Shown here: positions 15,715 through 24,258 of the stretch, piece after piece
Position numbering within the stretch: the stretch's first letter is position 1
Layout: every line of letters starts with the position of its first letter
Origin: an uncultured Lachnospiraceae bacterium
Lineage (GTDB): Bacteria; Bacillota; Clostridia; Lachnospirales; Lachnospiraceae
Direction: 5' to 3'
Length of the DNA: 40,686 nt
NCBI GenBank assembly: GCA_900316395.1
Contig: ONCT01000024.1
Location: 1 to 40,686 of the forward strand
The notes under the pieces: generated by a model
What the model saw: only the letters and a program-made list of their open reading frames with translations
Told to the model about the DNA's origin: nothing
Databases searched by the model: none
Made by a program: the position numbers and the translations under genes

Positions 15715-18366
15715 TTACACTTGCGATGCTAGTACATCTTTGGCTTTGGCAAGGCATTCGTCAATACCTGCAGGGTTCTTGCCGCCTGCCTGAGCCATGT
15801 TAGGACGACCACCGCCGCCACCGCCTACAAGCTTAGCAATTTCCTTAACAATATTGCCTGCATGGGCGCCTTTCTTAACAGCCTCATCTGTTGCCATGAC
15901 AACAAGGCTAACCTTACCATCTGTAGCAGATGCTAATACAATTACACCTTCGCCAATATTAGTCTTAATATCATCTCCAACATCACGAAGACCGTTCATA
16001 TCGACATTATCAAGCTTCATAGCAATGAAGTTAACATCGCCCACCTTCTCAACCTCAGAAGATACATCTCCAATCGCATCCTTAGCAGCTGCGTACTTAA
16101 GGAAGTCAATCTGGCTATTTAACTTCTTATTCTCCTTGAGAAGTGATTCAATCTTATCCTCGATATTATCAACACCAGTCTTAAGAAGAGAAGCCACGCT
16201 ATTAAGCTTCGTCTCTAACTCGTTAAAATACTCGAATACAGCCTGGTTAGTAATTGCCTCAATACGACGTGTACCTGCAGCAACACCACCTTCTGATATA
16301 ATCTTAAATGCTACAATATCAGATGTGTTAGAAGCATGAGTACCACCACATAATTCTACTGAGAAGTCACCCATCTTAACAACTCTAACTACATCACCAT
16401 ATTTCTCGCCAAATAAAGCCATAGCGCCAGACTTCTTAGCATCATCAATTGACATCTCTTCTGTAACAACATCAAGAGATTCCCTTATCTTAGTATTGAC
16501 GATATCCTCTACCTTCTTAATCTCTTCTGTAGTCATTGCTGAGAAATGACTAAAGTCAAATCTTAATCTGTCTGCGCTAACCTCAGAACCCTTCTGCTCA
16601 ACATGCTCGCCAAGAACCTCACGAAGTGCCTTCTGAAGCAAATGTGTTGCAGAGTGATTCCTTGCAATCAACGCTCTACGCTTCTTATCTACTTCCATCT
16701 TGGCCATAGCGCCAATGTTAACTTCACCCTTAGTAACAACACCAATGTGAGCAACCTTGTCCTCACCAACCTTAATAGTATCAGTTACAGTGAATATGCT
16801 TTGCTTACCTTTAATTACACCAGTATCGCCAATCTGTCCGCCCATGGTAGCATAGAATGGTGTCTTGTCAACGAAGATTGCGCCCTTGCTTCCTTCTGTT
16901 AGCTTATCAACAACCTCATCCTCTGTAGTAAGGGCAATGATTGTAGAATTAACACTTAAGGAAGTATAACCTACGAACTTTGTTGTAATTGAAGTATCTA
17001 ATTCCTCATATACACTTGCATCCTTACCCATGTAATTAGTCTCTTTACGGGCAGCTCTTGCAGTTTCACGCTGCTGATCCATACATTTGGCAAATCCCTC
17101 TTCATCATAGGACATACCTGACTCAGCTAGAATCTCTGCTGTAAGGTCAATAGGGAATCCAAATGTATCATATAGCTTAAAGGCATCCTCCCCTGGGAGT
17201 ACCTCACTGTTATTCTTAACAAGTTCAGCCTTCATCTCTTCTAAGATGCTAAGTCCCTGGTCAATTGTCTTATTGAATCTGTTCTCTTCCTCTGTAAGAA
17301 CCTTGAATATATATATCTTCTTCTCGTCTAACTCTGGATATCCATCCTTAGACTCATTAATAACAGTCTCAGACAGCTTAGATAAGAATACATCCTTAAT
17401 TCCAAGCATTCTTCCGTGTCTTGCAGCACGACGAATAAGACGACGAAGTACATATCCTCTACCTTCATTAGATGGGGATACACCGTCTGCCACAAGAAAT
17501 GTTGCTGACCTGATATGGTCTGTAATAAGACGGATAGATACATCATCCTGCTCGTTGACCTGGTATTTTTTACCACACATTTCACATACCTTGTCACGAA
17601 TAGCCTTCATTGTATCGATATCGAAGACAGAATCCACATCCTGCATAACAACAGCAAGACGCTCAAGTCCCATACCAGTATCAATATTCTTATTCTCTAG
17701 TTCTTCGTAATTGCCCTTACCATCGCCGTTAAACTGTGTGAATACGTTGTTCCACACCTCCATATAGCGATCACACTCGCAGCCCACCTTACAATCAGGC
17801 TTGCCACAACCGTATTTCTCGCCACGGTCATAATAAATCTCTGAACATGGTCCGCAAGGTCCTGCACCATGCTCCCAGAAGTTGTCACATTCCCCAGTCT
17901 CTGGGTCACGATAGAACTTAGTAATCCTATCCTCAGATACGCCAATTACATCAGTCCATATCTTAAGAGCCTCATCATCCTCACCATAGATAGAAGGATA
18001 TAATCTGTCCTCAGACAGACCTAACACCTTAGTCAGATATTCCCAGGACCATGTAAGAGCTTCCTTCTTAAAATAGTCACCAAAAGAAAAATTACCCAGC
18101 ATCTCAAAAAAAGTCAGATGGCGGGCAGTCTTGCCTACATTATCAATATCTCCTGTACGAACGCATTTCTGGCACGTACACATTCTTGTCTTAGGTGGTA
18201 CCTCCTGACCTGTAAAATAAGGCTTAAGTGGTGCCATACCAGCATTAATAAGAAGAAGACTATTATCATTCTCAGGAACAAGAGAATAGCTGCCCTTAGA
18301 CAGATGTCCCTTGCTCTCGAAGAACTCAAGAAAGCTTCTTCTTAATTCATTAACTCCATTATTCAT
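15715..18366 (-). CDS. alaS: Alanyl-tRNA synthetase
   Basis: Class II synthetase charging tRNA-Ala (883 aa, full length). In order: the catalytic core with RCVRTGDIDNVGKTARHLTFFEMLGN-type motifs near the N-terminus, the tRNA-recognition domain, the editing domain with zinc motifs RNHSATHLL (HxxxH) and CGGTHASNTSDI, and the C-terminal C-Ala domain with the glycine-rich VGGGGGGRPNMAQAGG segment. Its ATG overlaps the last 8 bases of the upstream small membrane-protein gene, indicating translational coupling and a shared promoter at about 18574-18602. No T-box element was recognised upstream, since the coding overlap leaves no leader for one. Confidence 0.97.
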   Translation of the reverse strand: MNNGVNELRRSFLEFFESKGHLSKGSYSLVPENDNSLLLINAGMAPLKPYFTGQEVPPKTRMCTCQKCVRTGDIDNVGKTARHLTFFEMLGNFSFGDYFKKEALTWSWEYLTKVLGLSEDRLYPSIYGEDDEALKIWTDVIGVSEDRITKFYRDPETGECDNFWEHGAGPCGPCSEIYYDRGEKYGCGKPDCKVGCECDRYMEVWNNVFTQFNGDGKGNYEELENKNIDTGMGLERLAVVMQDVDSVFDIDTMKAIRDKVCEMCGKKYQVNEQDDVSIRLITDHIRSATFLVADGVSPSNEGRGYVLRRLIRRAARHGRMLGIKDVFLSKLSETVINESKDGYPELDEKKIYIFKVLTEEENRFNKTIDQGLSILEEMKAELVKNNSEVLPGEDAFKLYDTFGFPIDLTAEILAESGMSYDEEGFAKCMDQQRETARAARKETNYMGKDASVYEELDTSITTKFVGYTSLSVNSTIIALTTEDEVVDKLTEGSKGAIFVDKTPFYATMGGQIGDTGVIKGKQSIFTVTDTIKVGEDKVAHIGVVTKGEVNIGAMAKMEVDKKRRALIARNHSATHLLQKALREVLGEHVEQKGSEVSADRLRFDFSHFSAMTTEEIKKVEDIVNTKIRESLDVVTEEMSIDDAKKSGAMALFGEKYGDVVRVVKMGDFSVELCGGTHASNTSDIVAFKIISEGGVAAGTRRIEAITNQAVFEYFNELETKLNSVASLLKTGVDNIEDKIESLLKENKKLNSQIDFLKYAAAKDAIGDVSSEVEKVGDVNFIAMKLDNVDMNGLRDVGDDIKTNIGEGVIVLASATDGKVSLVVMATDEAVKKGAHAGNIVKEIAKLVGGGGGGRPNMAQAGGKNPAGIDECLAKAKDVLASQV

Positions 18367-18535
18367 TAGTTGTCTCTCCTTCGACGCTTGTTGTCTCAGC
18401 TACAGTAGCTGCAGCCGCTTCCTTAGCGTCCTTTCTTTTTCTTAAAGCCCTGCCTACCAGCACACCAAGAATGGCTACTGCGACAAGTATTATAAATATT
18501 ATTAGATACTGCAAAAAGCTTGCTAAAAATGCCAT
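18359..18535 (-). CDS. Small single-pass membrane protein overlapping alaS
   Basis: A 58-residue protein: one hydrophobic helix (about residues 5-30, FLQYLIIFIILVAVAILGVLVG), then RALRKRKDAKEA and an acidic alanine/threonine-rich tail. The positive charges after the helix suggest the C-terminus faces the cytosol. A start five codons upstream is possible, but the GGAGG of that start sits 8 nt before ATG 18533-18535, which I therefore choose. The stop lies inside the alaS start region (8-bp overlap). Similar small proteins next to alaS in Lachnospiraceae are, as I recall, often mislabelled 'vanadium nitrogenase'; nothing here supports that. Function unknown. Confidence 0.75.
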   Translation of the reverse strand: MAFLASFLQYLIIFIILVAVAILGVLVGRALRKRKDAKEAAAATVAETTSVEGETTNE

Positions 18536-18573
18536 GTGAAATTCCTCCATAAATACACATACTAACGCTTAAA

Positions 18574-18602
18574 ATTATAAACTATTATCCATATATTATC
18601 AA
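18574..18602 (-). promoter_or_regulatory. Promoter of the small membrane protein-alaS operon
   Basis: Minus-strand -35 TTGATA (18597-18602), 17-bp spacer, -10 TATAAT (18574-18579), about 39 bases before the first start codon. Both hexamers are near consensus. Confidence 0.75.
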
Positions 18603-18620
18603 GATAACATATCGCTTATT

Positions 18621-19946
18621 CTAGTTCATTCTGCGAATTATCTCATTGGCTCTGCGATATACCTCATTACTATCAAATCCAATATTGAATCTTCCCATAT
18701 CATATAGAATCTTGCCATTAACCATTGTAAATATAACATTTTGTTTGCTGCCTGAATATACAATATTCTTAACAATGTTATTAACAGGCTGCATATTAGG
18801 CTGACGCAAATCAATGGCAATAATATCTGCCTTCTTGCCTACTGATAATCTGTCACAGTCAGCAAGTCCCATACATTTAGCGCCGTTAACAGTCGCCATG
18901 TATAGCACTTCCTCAGCAGGAACTACTGCCGCATCATTCTCCTTAACCTTAGCAAGTGCTGTTGTTAAGAACATTTCCCTAAACATGTCAAGGCAGTTGT
19001 TGCTTGCAGGTCCGTCAGTTCCAATTGCAACAGGAATGCCCATTTGCAAATATCTGTTAATAGATGCAATACCACTTGCAAGCTTAAGATTACTAGCAGG
19101 GTTAGTTACTGCATACAGCTTATTCTTCTTGAATATATCATAATCATTATCTGACATATGAACGCAGTGATAGCCACCGCCACCATAGCGATACATGCCA
19201 AGCTCTTCTGTTAATTCTGTAGGTGTCTTGCCCCATCTCTCTTTACACTCTTCTACTTCCTTAGCTGTCTCAGCGTTGTGCATAAACATTGGGGAATGAT
19301 ACTTCTCACACAGACCTGCAACACCCTCCATAAGTTCCTTAGAAGTTGTGTATTCAGCGTGGAAGCCAATAATAAATGACGACAGGTCACTCATCTCATT
19401 TACAATATTATAATTCTCTTCTAGCTGCTCAATTGTGCCGCCGAAGTTGTTAAGACCAGAAGTCTGAACTGTTCTAAATCCACAGTCAATAGACGCCTTG
19501 GCATTCTTAGGTGGGAAGAAATACATATCGAAGTTAGATGTAATTCCTGATGTAAGATATTCCATAATTCCAAGAATATCAAGCCAGTATACATCCTCAT
19601 CTGTAAGCTGTCCTTCCTTAGGAAATACTTTATCAAATAGCCAGCTCTGTAGTGGCAGGTCATCTGCGAATGACCTAAGAAATGTCATAGCAGTATGGGT
19701 ATGGGCATTCTTAAAGCCAGGCATAAGTAGATTGCCCTCAAGGTTACGCTCCACATCGAAATTAGTACAAGGAACACCTTGCTCATAAGTTGCCGCATTA
19801 GAGATGTCTCGACCATCTACTCCCACAGGAGTACCACTTATGTAGCTAATCTTGTTATCAGATATATGAAGCTCTCCCTTAATTGTTGTAAATGTCTTAT
19901 CATCATTTGTTAGCAAAATCAATGCATTATAAAACTTTGTATTCAT
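18621..19946 (-). CDS. mtaD: MTA/SAH deaminase-type amidohydrolase
   Basis: Metal-dependent amidohydrolase (441 aa) of the 5-methylthioadenosine / S-adenosylhomocysteine deaminase group. Metal-site motifs are HTHTAMTFLRSFADDLPLQ near residues 80-100, the GFHAEYTTS segment, HCVHMSD, and GTDGPASNN with the catalytic-site aspartate. The LPLQSWLFDKVFPKE stretch is typical of MtaD/SAH deaminases rather than guanine or chlorohydrolase members. It lies 53 bp after punA on the same strand with AGGAGG before the ATG, which fits a purine salvage unit: deamination to the inosine form, then phosphorolysis. The exact substrate (MTA, SAH, adenosine or 5'-deoxyadenosine) cannot be decided from sequence. Confidence 0.85.
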   Translation of the reverse strand: MNTKFYNALILLTNDDKTFTTIKGELHISDNKISYISGTPVGVDGRDISNAATYEQGVPCTNFDVERNLEGNLLMPGFKNAHTHTAMTFLRSFADDLPLQSWLFDKVFPKEGQLTDEDVYWLDILGIMEYLTSGITSNFDMYFFPPKNAKASIDCGFRTVQTSGLNNFGGTIEQLEENYNIVNEMSDLSSFIIGFHAEYTTSKELMEGVAGLCEKYHSPMFMHNAETAKEVEECKERWGKTPTELTEELGMYRYGGGGYHCVHMSDNDYDIFKKNKLYAVTNPASNLKLASGIASINRYLQMGIPVAIGTDGPASNNCLDMFREMFLTTALAKVKENDAAVVPAEEVLYMATVNGAKCMGLADCDRLSVGKKADIIAIDLRQPNMQPVNNIVKNIVYSGSKQNVIFTMVNGKILYDMGRFNIGFDSNEVYRRANEIIRRMN

Positions 19947-19999
19947 ACCCTTCCTCCTAAACGTCTGTTTCTTTTTTCTTATCCTTTTCTTTATATAAG

Positions 20000-20824
20000 C
20001 TAGTTAATGTTAGTGATAATCTCTGTAACGAGTGCGCTGAACTTCTTAGCAACCTTGCGTCCTGCTTCAAGGACTTCCTCTTCTGTAAGAGGTGTTGGGC
20101 TAATGCCAGCGGCAAGGTTAGATACACATGATATACCAATTATATCCATGCCCATATGATTGGCAGCAATAGCCTCGCATGTTGTTGACATTCCTACTGC
20201 GTCAGCCCCCATAGTCTTAGCCATTCTTATCTCCGCAGGAGATTCATAATTAGGTCCAGGCATCTGAATATACACGCCCTCTTTAAGTTCTATATCAAGC
20301 TTCTTCGCACATTTCTTAGCTAACTGCCTTAGCTTATCATTGTAAATGTGTGACATATCAGGAAATCTCACTCCAAGCTCCGATATATTCTCACCTCTTA
20401 AAGGCGATGGAACCAGCTGCGATATCTGGTCAGTTATAAGCATAAGGTCCCCGGCGTTAAAGTCAGAATTGATTCCACCACTTGCATTAGTAATGAATAA
20501 TGTCTTAGCGCCGAGAAGTTTCATAAGACGAATTGGAAGGACGACGTCAGACATGTCGTAGCCCTCATAGAAATGCACTCTTCCCTGCATTACAACAACC
20601 TTGGTATTTCCAACATATCCGAAGACAAATCTTCCAGCATGACCTGGTGCAGTTGATACAGGAAATCCATCAATATCCTTATAATCTAATGTTGCTTCAA
20701 CCTTCATTGTATCAGCATAATCTCCAAGACCAGAGCCTAATACAAGTGCAACATCCGGTACAAAATCCACCTTTTCTCTGGCACATTTTAGACATCTTTG
20801 TAACTTATCGTATACAGGATTCAT
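20000..20824 (-). CDS. punA: Purine nucleoside phosphorylase
   Basis: Trimeric-type PNP (274 aa) cleaving inosine and guanosine with phosphate to base and ribose-1-phosphate. Motifs: ALVLGSGLGDYAD near residue 30, APGHAGRFVFGYV, MQGRVHFYEGYDMSDV, FITNASGGIN, and the base-site region YIQMPGPNYESPAEIRM through GADAVGMSTTCEAIAANH. The ATG 20822-20824 follows AGGAGG. It is upstream of mtaD and probably co-transcribed. Ribose-1-phosphate from this enzyme is the substrate of DeoB encoded 5 kb downstream. A copy of the 51-bp repeat separates it from ychF. Confidence 0.95.
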   Translation of the reverse strand: MNPVYDKLQRCLKCAREKVDFVPDVALVLGSGLGDYADTMKVEATLDYKDIDGFPVSTAPGHAGRFVFGYVGNTKVVVMQGRVHFYEGYDMSDVVLPIRLMKLLGAKTLFITNASGGINSDFNAGDLMLITDQISQLVPSPLRGENISELGVRFPDMSHIYNDKLRQLAKKCAKKLDIELKEGVYIQMPGPNYESPAEIRMAKTMGADAVGMSTTCEAIAANHMGMDIIGISCVSNLAAGISPTPLTEEEVLEAGRKVAKKFSALVTEIITNIN

Positions 20825-20837
20825 ATTTACCTCCTAT

Positions 20838-20888
20838 TTACCAGTCGTAAGGAATCCTCCCACTACGTGGGTCCCTCCTTACGACATA
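20838..20888. repeat. 51-bp intergenic hairpin repeat, copy 2
   Basis: Identical to 15326-15376 over 51 bases. It starts exactly at the base after the ychF stop codon and ends 13 bases before the punA start. It would form a hairpin in a ychF-punA read-through message. Confidence 0.85.
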
Positions 20889-21986
20889 CTATACATTAAA
20901 TCTAAACAGTATTACATCTCCATCCTTAACAACATAGTCTTTACCTTCCATGCCGACAAGTCCCTTGTCCCTCGCACTAGATAAAGAACCACATTCCATA
21001 AGGTCAGAATAATTAACAACCTCTGCCTTGATAAATCCTCTCTCGAAATCAGTATGAATCTTACCAGCAGCCTGAGGTGCTTTGGTTCCCTTAGTAATGG
21101 TCCATGCTCTACACTCGTCCTCTCCTGCTGTAAGATAACTAATAAGACCAAGCAAGCTGTAGCTAGCCTTAATCAGCTTGTCAAGACCTGACTCCTCAAG
21201 CCCAAGCTCTTCTAAGAACATTGCCTTCTCTTCGTCATCAAGCTCTGCTAAGTCCTGCTCGATTGCTGCAGATATAACAAATACCTCTGAGCCTTCCTTA
21301 GATGCATACTCGCGAACCTTCTTAACATTTTCATTAGAAGCACCATCATCAGACAAGTCGTCCTCTGCTACGTTGGCAGCATAGATTACAGGCTTGGCTG
21401 TAAGGAGATTATACTCCTTAAAATACGCCTCTTCGTCCTCGTCGTTAAGGGTAAATGTCTTAGCCATATTGCCATCTTCCATATGCTTATAGAGACGCTC
21501 CTGCATGGCAGCCTCCTTCTGAAGAGACTTGTCCATTCTTGCCGCCTTGCCAGTCTTAGACATACGACGTTCTAATATCTCCATATCAGAAAAAAGGAGT
21601 TCAAGATTAATAGTCTCAATATCACGAAGTGGGTCAATTGAGCCATCAACATGAACCACATTGCCATCCTCAAAGCAACGAACCACATGAACAATTGCAT
21701 CCACCTCACGAATGTTAGCAAGGAACTGATTGCCAAGGCCTTCGCCCTTACTAGCGCCCTTAACAAGTCCTGCAATATCAACAAATTCAATTGTCGCGTG
21801 TGTCACCTTCTTAGTATTATATAATTCTCCTAGCTTCTCAATTCTAACATCAGGCACCTGCACCACACCCACATTAGGGTCAATTGTTGCAAATGGATAA
21901 TTCGCAGCCAACGCTCCTGCCTTAGTTAATGAATTAAATAACGTAGATTTACCTACATTTGGAAGTCCAACTATTCCTAATTTCAT
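20889..21986 (-). CDS. ychF: Redox-regulated ATPase/GTPase YchF (Obg family)
   Basis: Universally conserved Obg-family P-loop protein (365 aa), ATP-preferring and ribosome-associated. MKLGIVGLPNVGKSTLFNSLTKAG gives G1 at the N-terminus, FVDIAGLVKGASKGEGLGNQFL the G3 region, a coiled insert follows, and the C-terminal TGS domain starts around CRAWTITKGTKAPQAAGKIH. ATG 21984-21986 has AGGAAT before it. No convincing promoter is seen in the short gap to the mobile element that begins just upstream, so the insertion may have changed its expression. Confidence 0.96.
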   Translation of the reverse strand: MKLGIVGLPNVGKSTLFNSLTKAGALAANYPFATIDPNVGVVQVPDVRIEKLGELYNTKKVTHATIEFVDIAGLVKGASKGEGLGNQFLANIREVDAIVHVVRCFEDGNVVHVDGSIDPLRDIETINLELLFSDMEILERRMSKTGKAARMDKSLQKEAAMQERLYKHMEDGNMAKTFTLNDEDEEAYFKEYNLLTAKPVIYAANVAEDDLSDDGASNENVKKVREYASKEGSEVFVISAAIEQDLAELDDEEKAMFLEELGLEESGLDKLIKASYSLLGLISYLTAGEDECRAWTITKGTKAPQAAGKIHTDFERGFIKAEVVNYSDLMECGSLSSARDKGLVGMEGKDYVVKDGDVILFRFNV

Positions 21987-22039
21987 AATATTCCTACTTT
22001 CCCCTATTTTTCAAGGTTTCTTAATTATCATCAGGGAAG

Positions 22040-22074
22040 TTTGACACCATTTTGACACCAATTTGAAATGGTGT
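22040..22074. repeat. Integrase arm-type direct repeats at the left end of the mobile element
   Basis: TTTGACACCA occurs twice with an 11-bp period (22040-22049, 22051-22060). The inverse half TGGTGT follows (22069-22074), giving an inverted repeat ACACCA...TGGTGT. Direct repeats beside an integrase gene are typical binding sites for the N-terminal domain of Tn916-like integrases. The exact recombination core was not identified. Confidence 0.5.
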
Positions 22075-22126
22075 AATGATTATTTTTCTACTTCCCAAAT
22101 CATCTATATCATCAATTGTTTAAAGT

Positions 22127-23302
22127 CTACTGTCCATTTTCAAAGATATTCATAGCCTCTGCCAATGAATCATCAGTCATATGTACATAAGTATCCATTG
22201 TTGTTGCAAGATTGGAATGTCCAAGTATCTTCTGCAATGCTTTGGGCTTGACTCCTCTCTCTATGCAACGCGTCGCAAATGTATGCCTCAATGCGTGCAT
22301 ACAAAATGGTTTGATACCTGCCCTTTCGCATATCTTATACAGATTCGTATCGTAAGATGAATTCTTCGTCGGTTCACCCGTTCGATAATTGATAAAGACA
22401 AGATTACTAAGCTTTATCTTCTTAGTTGTATTATTCCTAAGATCTATATATTCAAGTTCTTGCTTAAGCAACTCAGATTCTTTACGAAAAGGTTTCTTCT
22501 CCCATACTTCTAATAGTATCTCATATGCTTCTTTAGTCATCGGTATCGTACGATAACTGCTCATAGTCTTAGGTGGACCAGCTCTCCATATTCTCGTCGA
22601 ATATCTGTATTCAAGCGTTCGGTTCACTGATATAGTGCGCGCTTCGAAATCAACATCGTCCCACGAGAGCCCTATTAATTCGCCTGTTCTAAGTCCGGTG
22701 TTAAGTAGCAACTTAAACTGCGCAGAATTATGCGTCTTGCTTGCAGCTCTAATGAACTTCTCTTGTTCTTCAATCGTAAGAAAATGTACATCTTTTTTGC
22801 GTTTTCCTCTTGGCATAACTAAGCCATCCATTGGATGCTTAGAAATGATACCGTTTTGCACAGCAGATTTCAGCATTCCTCCCATACATATATATGTCTG
22901 ATAAATAGTACCCTGGGCGTATTTATCCACCATATTATTAATTACTTTCTGACAGTGCATTACTCGTACATCTTCTATTGGCATATCACCTATTACTGGT
23001 TGGATATTGCTCTTATATCTGTCACGATAATTCCTCTGTGTATTAGGAGATTTACCACTTTTAAATGTTATCATCCAAAAATCATACCATTCATCTACGG
23101 TAAAGCTTTGCTTTCTATCAGATACATCAGAAACATCAATGTTAAGCTTTCCTTCTGCAACAAATCTCTTGGCATCAGTCACTTTATCGAAATAACCCTC
23201 TATGCGCTTGCCTCTAAAATCAGTATATCTGGCATAGTATCTTTTATCTTTTCTTTGGACAACCCCCTTTCCGAGTTCTCTACCCTTCAAGTCTTTTCCC
23301 AT
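22127..23302 (-). CDS. int: Tyrosine recombinase (Tn916-like integrase)
   Basis: Site-specific integrase (391 aa). The N-terminus MGKDLKGRELGKGVVQRKDKRYYARY is the arm-binding AP2-like/beta-sheet type seen in Tn916-family and related phage integrases. Next comes the SAM-like core-binding domain (about 68-150), then the catalytic domain with the full set R205 (NTGLRTGELIGL), H336 and R339 (MHALRHTFATR), H362 (ILGHSN) and the nucleophile Y372 (MDTYVH). All catalytic residues are present, so the enzyme is probably active. It starts at ATG 23300-23302 behind AAAGGAG. It faces the left boundary of the element, next to the direct repeats at 22040-22074. Confidence 0.95.
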   Translation of the reverse strand: MGKDLKGRELGKGVVQRKDKRYYARYTDFRGKRIEGYFDKVTDAKRFVAEGKLNIDVSDVSDRKQSFTVDEWYDFWMITFKSGKSPNTQRNYRDRYKSNIQPVIGDMPIEDVRVMHCQKVINNMVDKYAQGTIYQTYICMGGMLKSAVQNGIISKHPMDGLVMPRGKRKKDVHFLTIEEQEKFIRAASKTHNSAQFKLLLNTGLRTGELIGLSWDDVDFEARTISVNRTLEYRYSTRIWRAGPPKTMSSYRTIPMTKEAYEILLEVWEKKPFRKESELLKQELEYIDLRNNTTKKIKLSNLVFINYRTGEPTKNSSYDTNLYKICERAGIKPFCMHALRHTFATRCIERGVKPKALQKILGHSNLATTMDTYVHMTDDSLAEAMNIFENGQ

Positions 23303-23348
23303 TCAACCAGCTCCTTTCGTATCCGAAACAGAGCCTTGATACTATAAA

Positions 23349-23377
23349 AATATAACATAATACAGCCCTGTTTACAA
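23349..23377 (-). promoter_or_regulatory. Possible integrase promoter
   Basis: Minus-strand -35 TTGTAA (23372-23377), 17-bp spacer, -10 TATATT (23349-23354), in the 86-bp gap between the excisionase and integrase genes. A separate promoter would let int be expressed apart from xis. Confidence 0.4.
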
Positions 23378-23388
23378 TGAATATACTC

Positions 23389-23595
23389 TCAAATTTCTAA
23401 AGCACGATTTAAGAAATCTTCGAATTTTTTTCTTTTAATTAGAGTCTTCTTACCCACATACAATGTAAAATCACAAAGTGGGCTTTTGGATATTTCTCTA
23501 ATCTTGTTAACACCTATCCCTGAGTATGCAGAAGCCTCTTTGATAGTTAATGTGCACTTCTTTTCTACGGGAACTTTTACTTCTAATTCTTCCAT
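23389..23595 (-). CDS. xis: Excisionase (Tn916 Xis family)
   Basis: Small basic protein (68 aa) with a winged-helix/MerR-like fold: CTLTIKEASAYSGIGVNKIREIS is the helix-turn-helix seen in Tn916-type excisionases, followed by the wing LYVGKKTLIKRKKFEDFL. It would bend DNA at the element ends and direct the integrase toward excision. It lies 86 bp upstream of int on the same strand, the usual order in these elements, with GGAGGTGG 6 nt before the ATG. Confidence 0.85.
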   Translation of the reverse strand: MEELEVKVPVEKKCTLTIKEASAYSGIGVNKIREISKSPLCDFTLYVGKKTLIKRKKFEDFLNRALEI

Positions 23596-23893
23596 GTTCT
23601 TCCACCTCCCTCATCTAGTACAAATCTGAGAGGCAAAAAGTAAATGTAATTCATCAGTTTTTTTCAGTTTTCAATGTTTACTTTAGCGCCACCTTCTTTG
23701 TATAAGTGAGGGCTACTTTAGTAACGCGAGATGCGCCTGCGTCAGACAAAAACTCACTTCGTTCGTCTTTGTCTGCCTTGGCACACTCGTTGGGGCCTTG
23801 CCCCAAACCCGCTATGAGTAGCGCTACGCACTACAACAATGGTGCTTCGCACAGCTGCCTTACGGCAGGGATATAGAAAGGAAGGTGGATGCT
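23596..23893. other. Non-coding oriT candidate region
   Basis: No gene is seen. The segment is clearly more GC-rich than its surroundings and dense in hairpins. It holds a 13-base stretch ATAAGTGAGGGCT (23702-23714) that matches the IncQ/pIP501-type nick consensus ATAAGTGCGCCCT at 10 of 13 bases. An imperfect inverted repeat lies around it (AGCGCCACCTT / AAGTGAGGGCT). Further stems are CAGACAAA / TTTGTCTG (23743-23750, 23768-23775), TTGGGG / CCCCAA (23790-23806) and CTGCC / GGCAG (23855-23868). Its place directly upstream of mobC and the relaxase is where such elements carry oriT. Confidence 0.6.
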
Positions 23894-24253
23894 ATGGGAC
23901 GACCACGAAAGAAAGCTTCAGATGAAATGAATAACAGAATTACTATTCGATTTACTGATAAAGAATTAAGTAGCGTAAAGCTAAAAGCCGCATCACTTAA
24001 AATGTCATCTTCTGAATATATAAGAGAAATGGTAAAGCATGGCAAAGTGTATGCATATGAAGAACCAAGTAATTGTATTGATTCTATAATTCCTCTTACT
24101 GAGGAGTTTCATAAGATTGGTATTAATCTTAATCAGATAGCACACCATCTTAATAGCGGTAAGGAATTAACAGAAGCCATAAGGCACAAGTTGCTTACCC
24201 TGGCTAACGAATTACATGAACTAAATATAAAGGTTAATGAACAAATAAGGTGA
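23894..24253 (+). CDS. mobC: MobC-like relaxosome accessory protein
   Basis: Mobilisation accessory protein (119 aa) expected to bind oriT and help the relaxase melt the nick region. MGRPRKKASDEMNNRITIRFTD is the ribbon-helix-helix start of MobC proteins, and the C-terminal half with IGINLNQIAHHLNSG is the family signature. A GTG three codons upstream (23885) is possible. I choose ATG 23894 because it matches the MGRP- start common in the family and has the purine-rich AAGGAAGGTGG before it. The stop overlaps the relaxase ribosome site, so the two are translationally coupled. Confidence 0.88.
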   Translation: MGRPRKKASDEMNNRITIRFTDKELSSVKLKAASLKMSSSEYIREMVKHGKVYAYEEPSNCIDSIIPLTEEFHKIGINLNQIAHHLNSGKELTEAIRHKLLTLANELHELNIKVNEQIR

Positions 24254-24258
24254 TTAAT

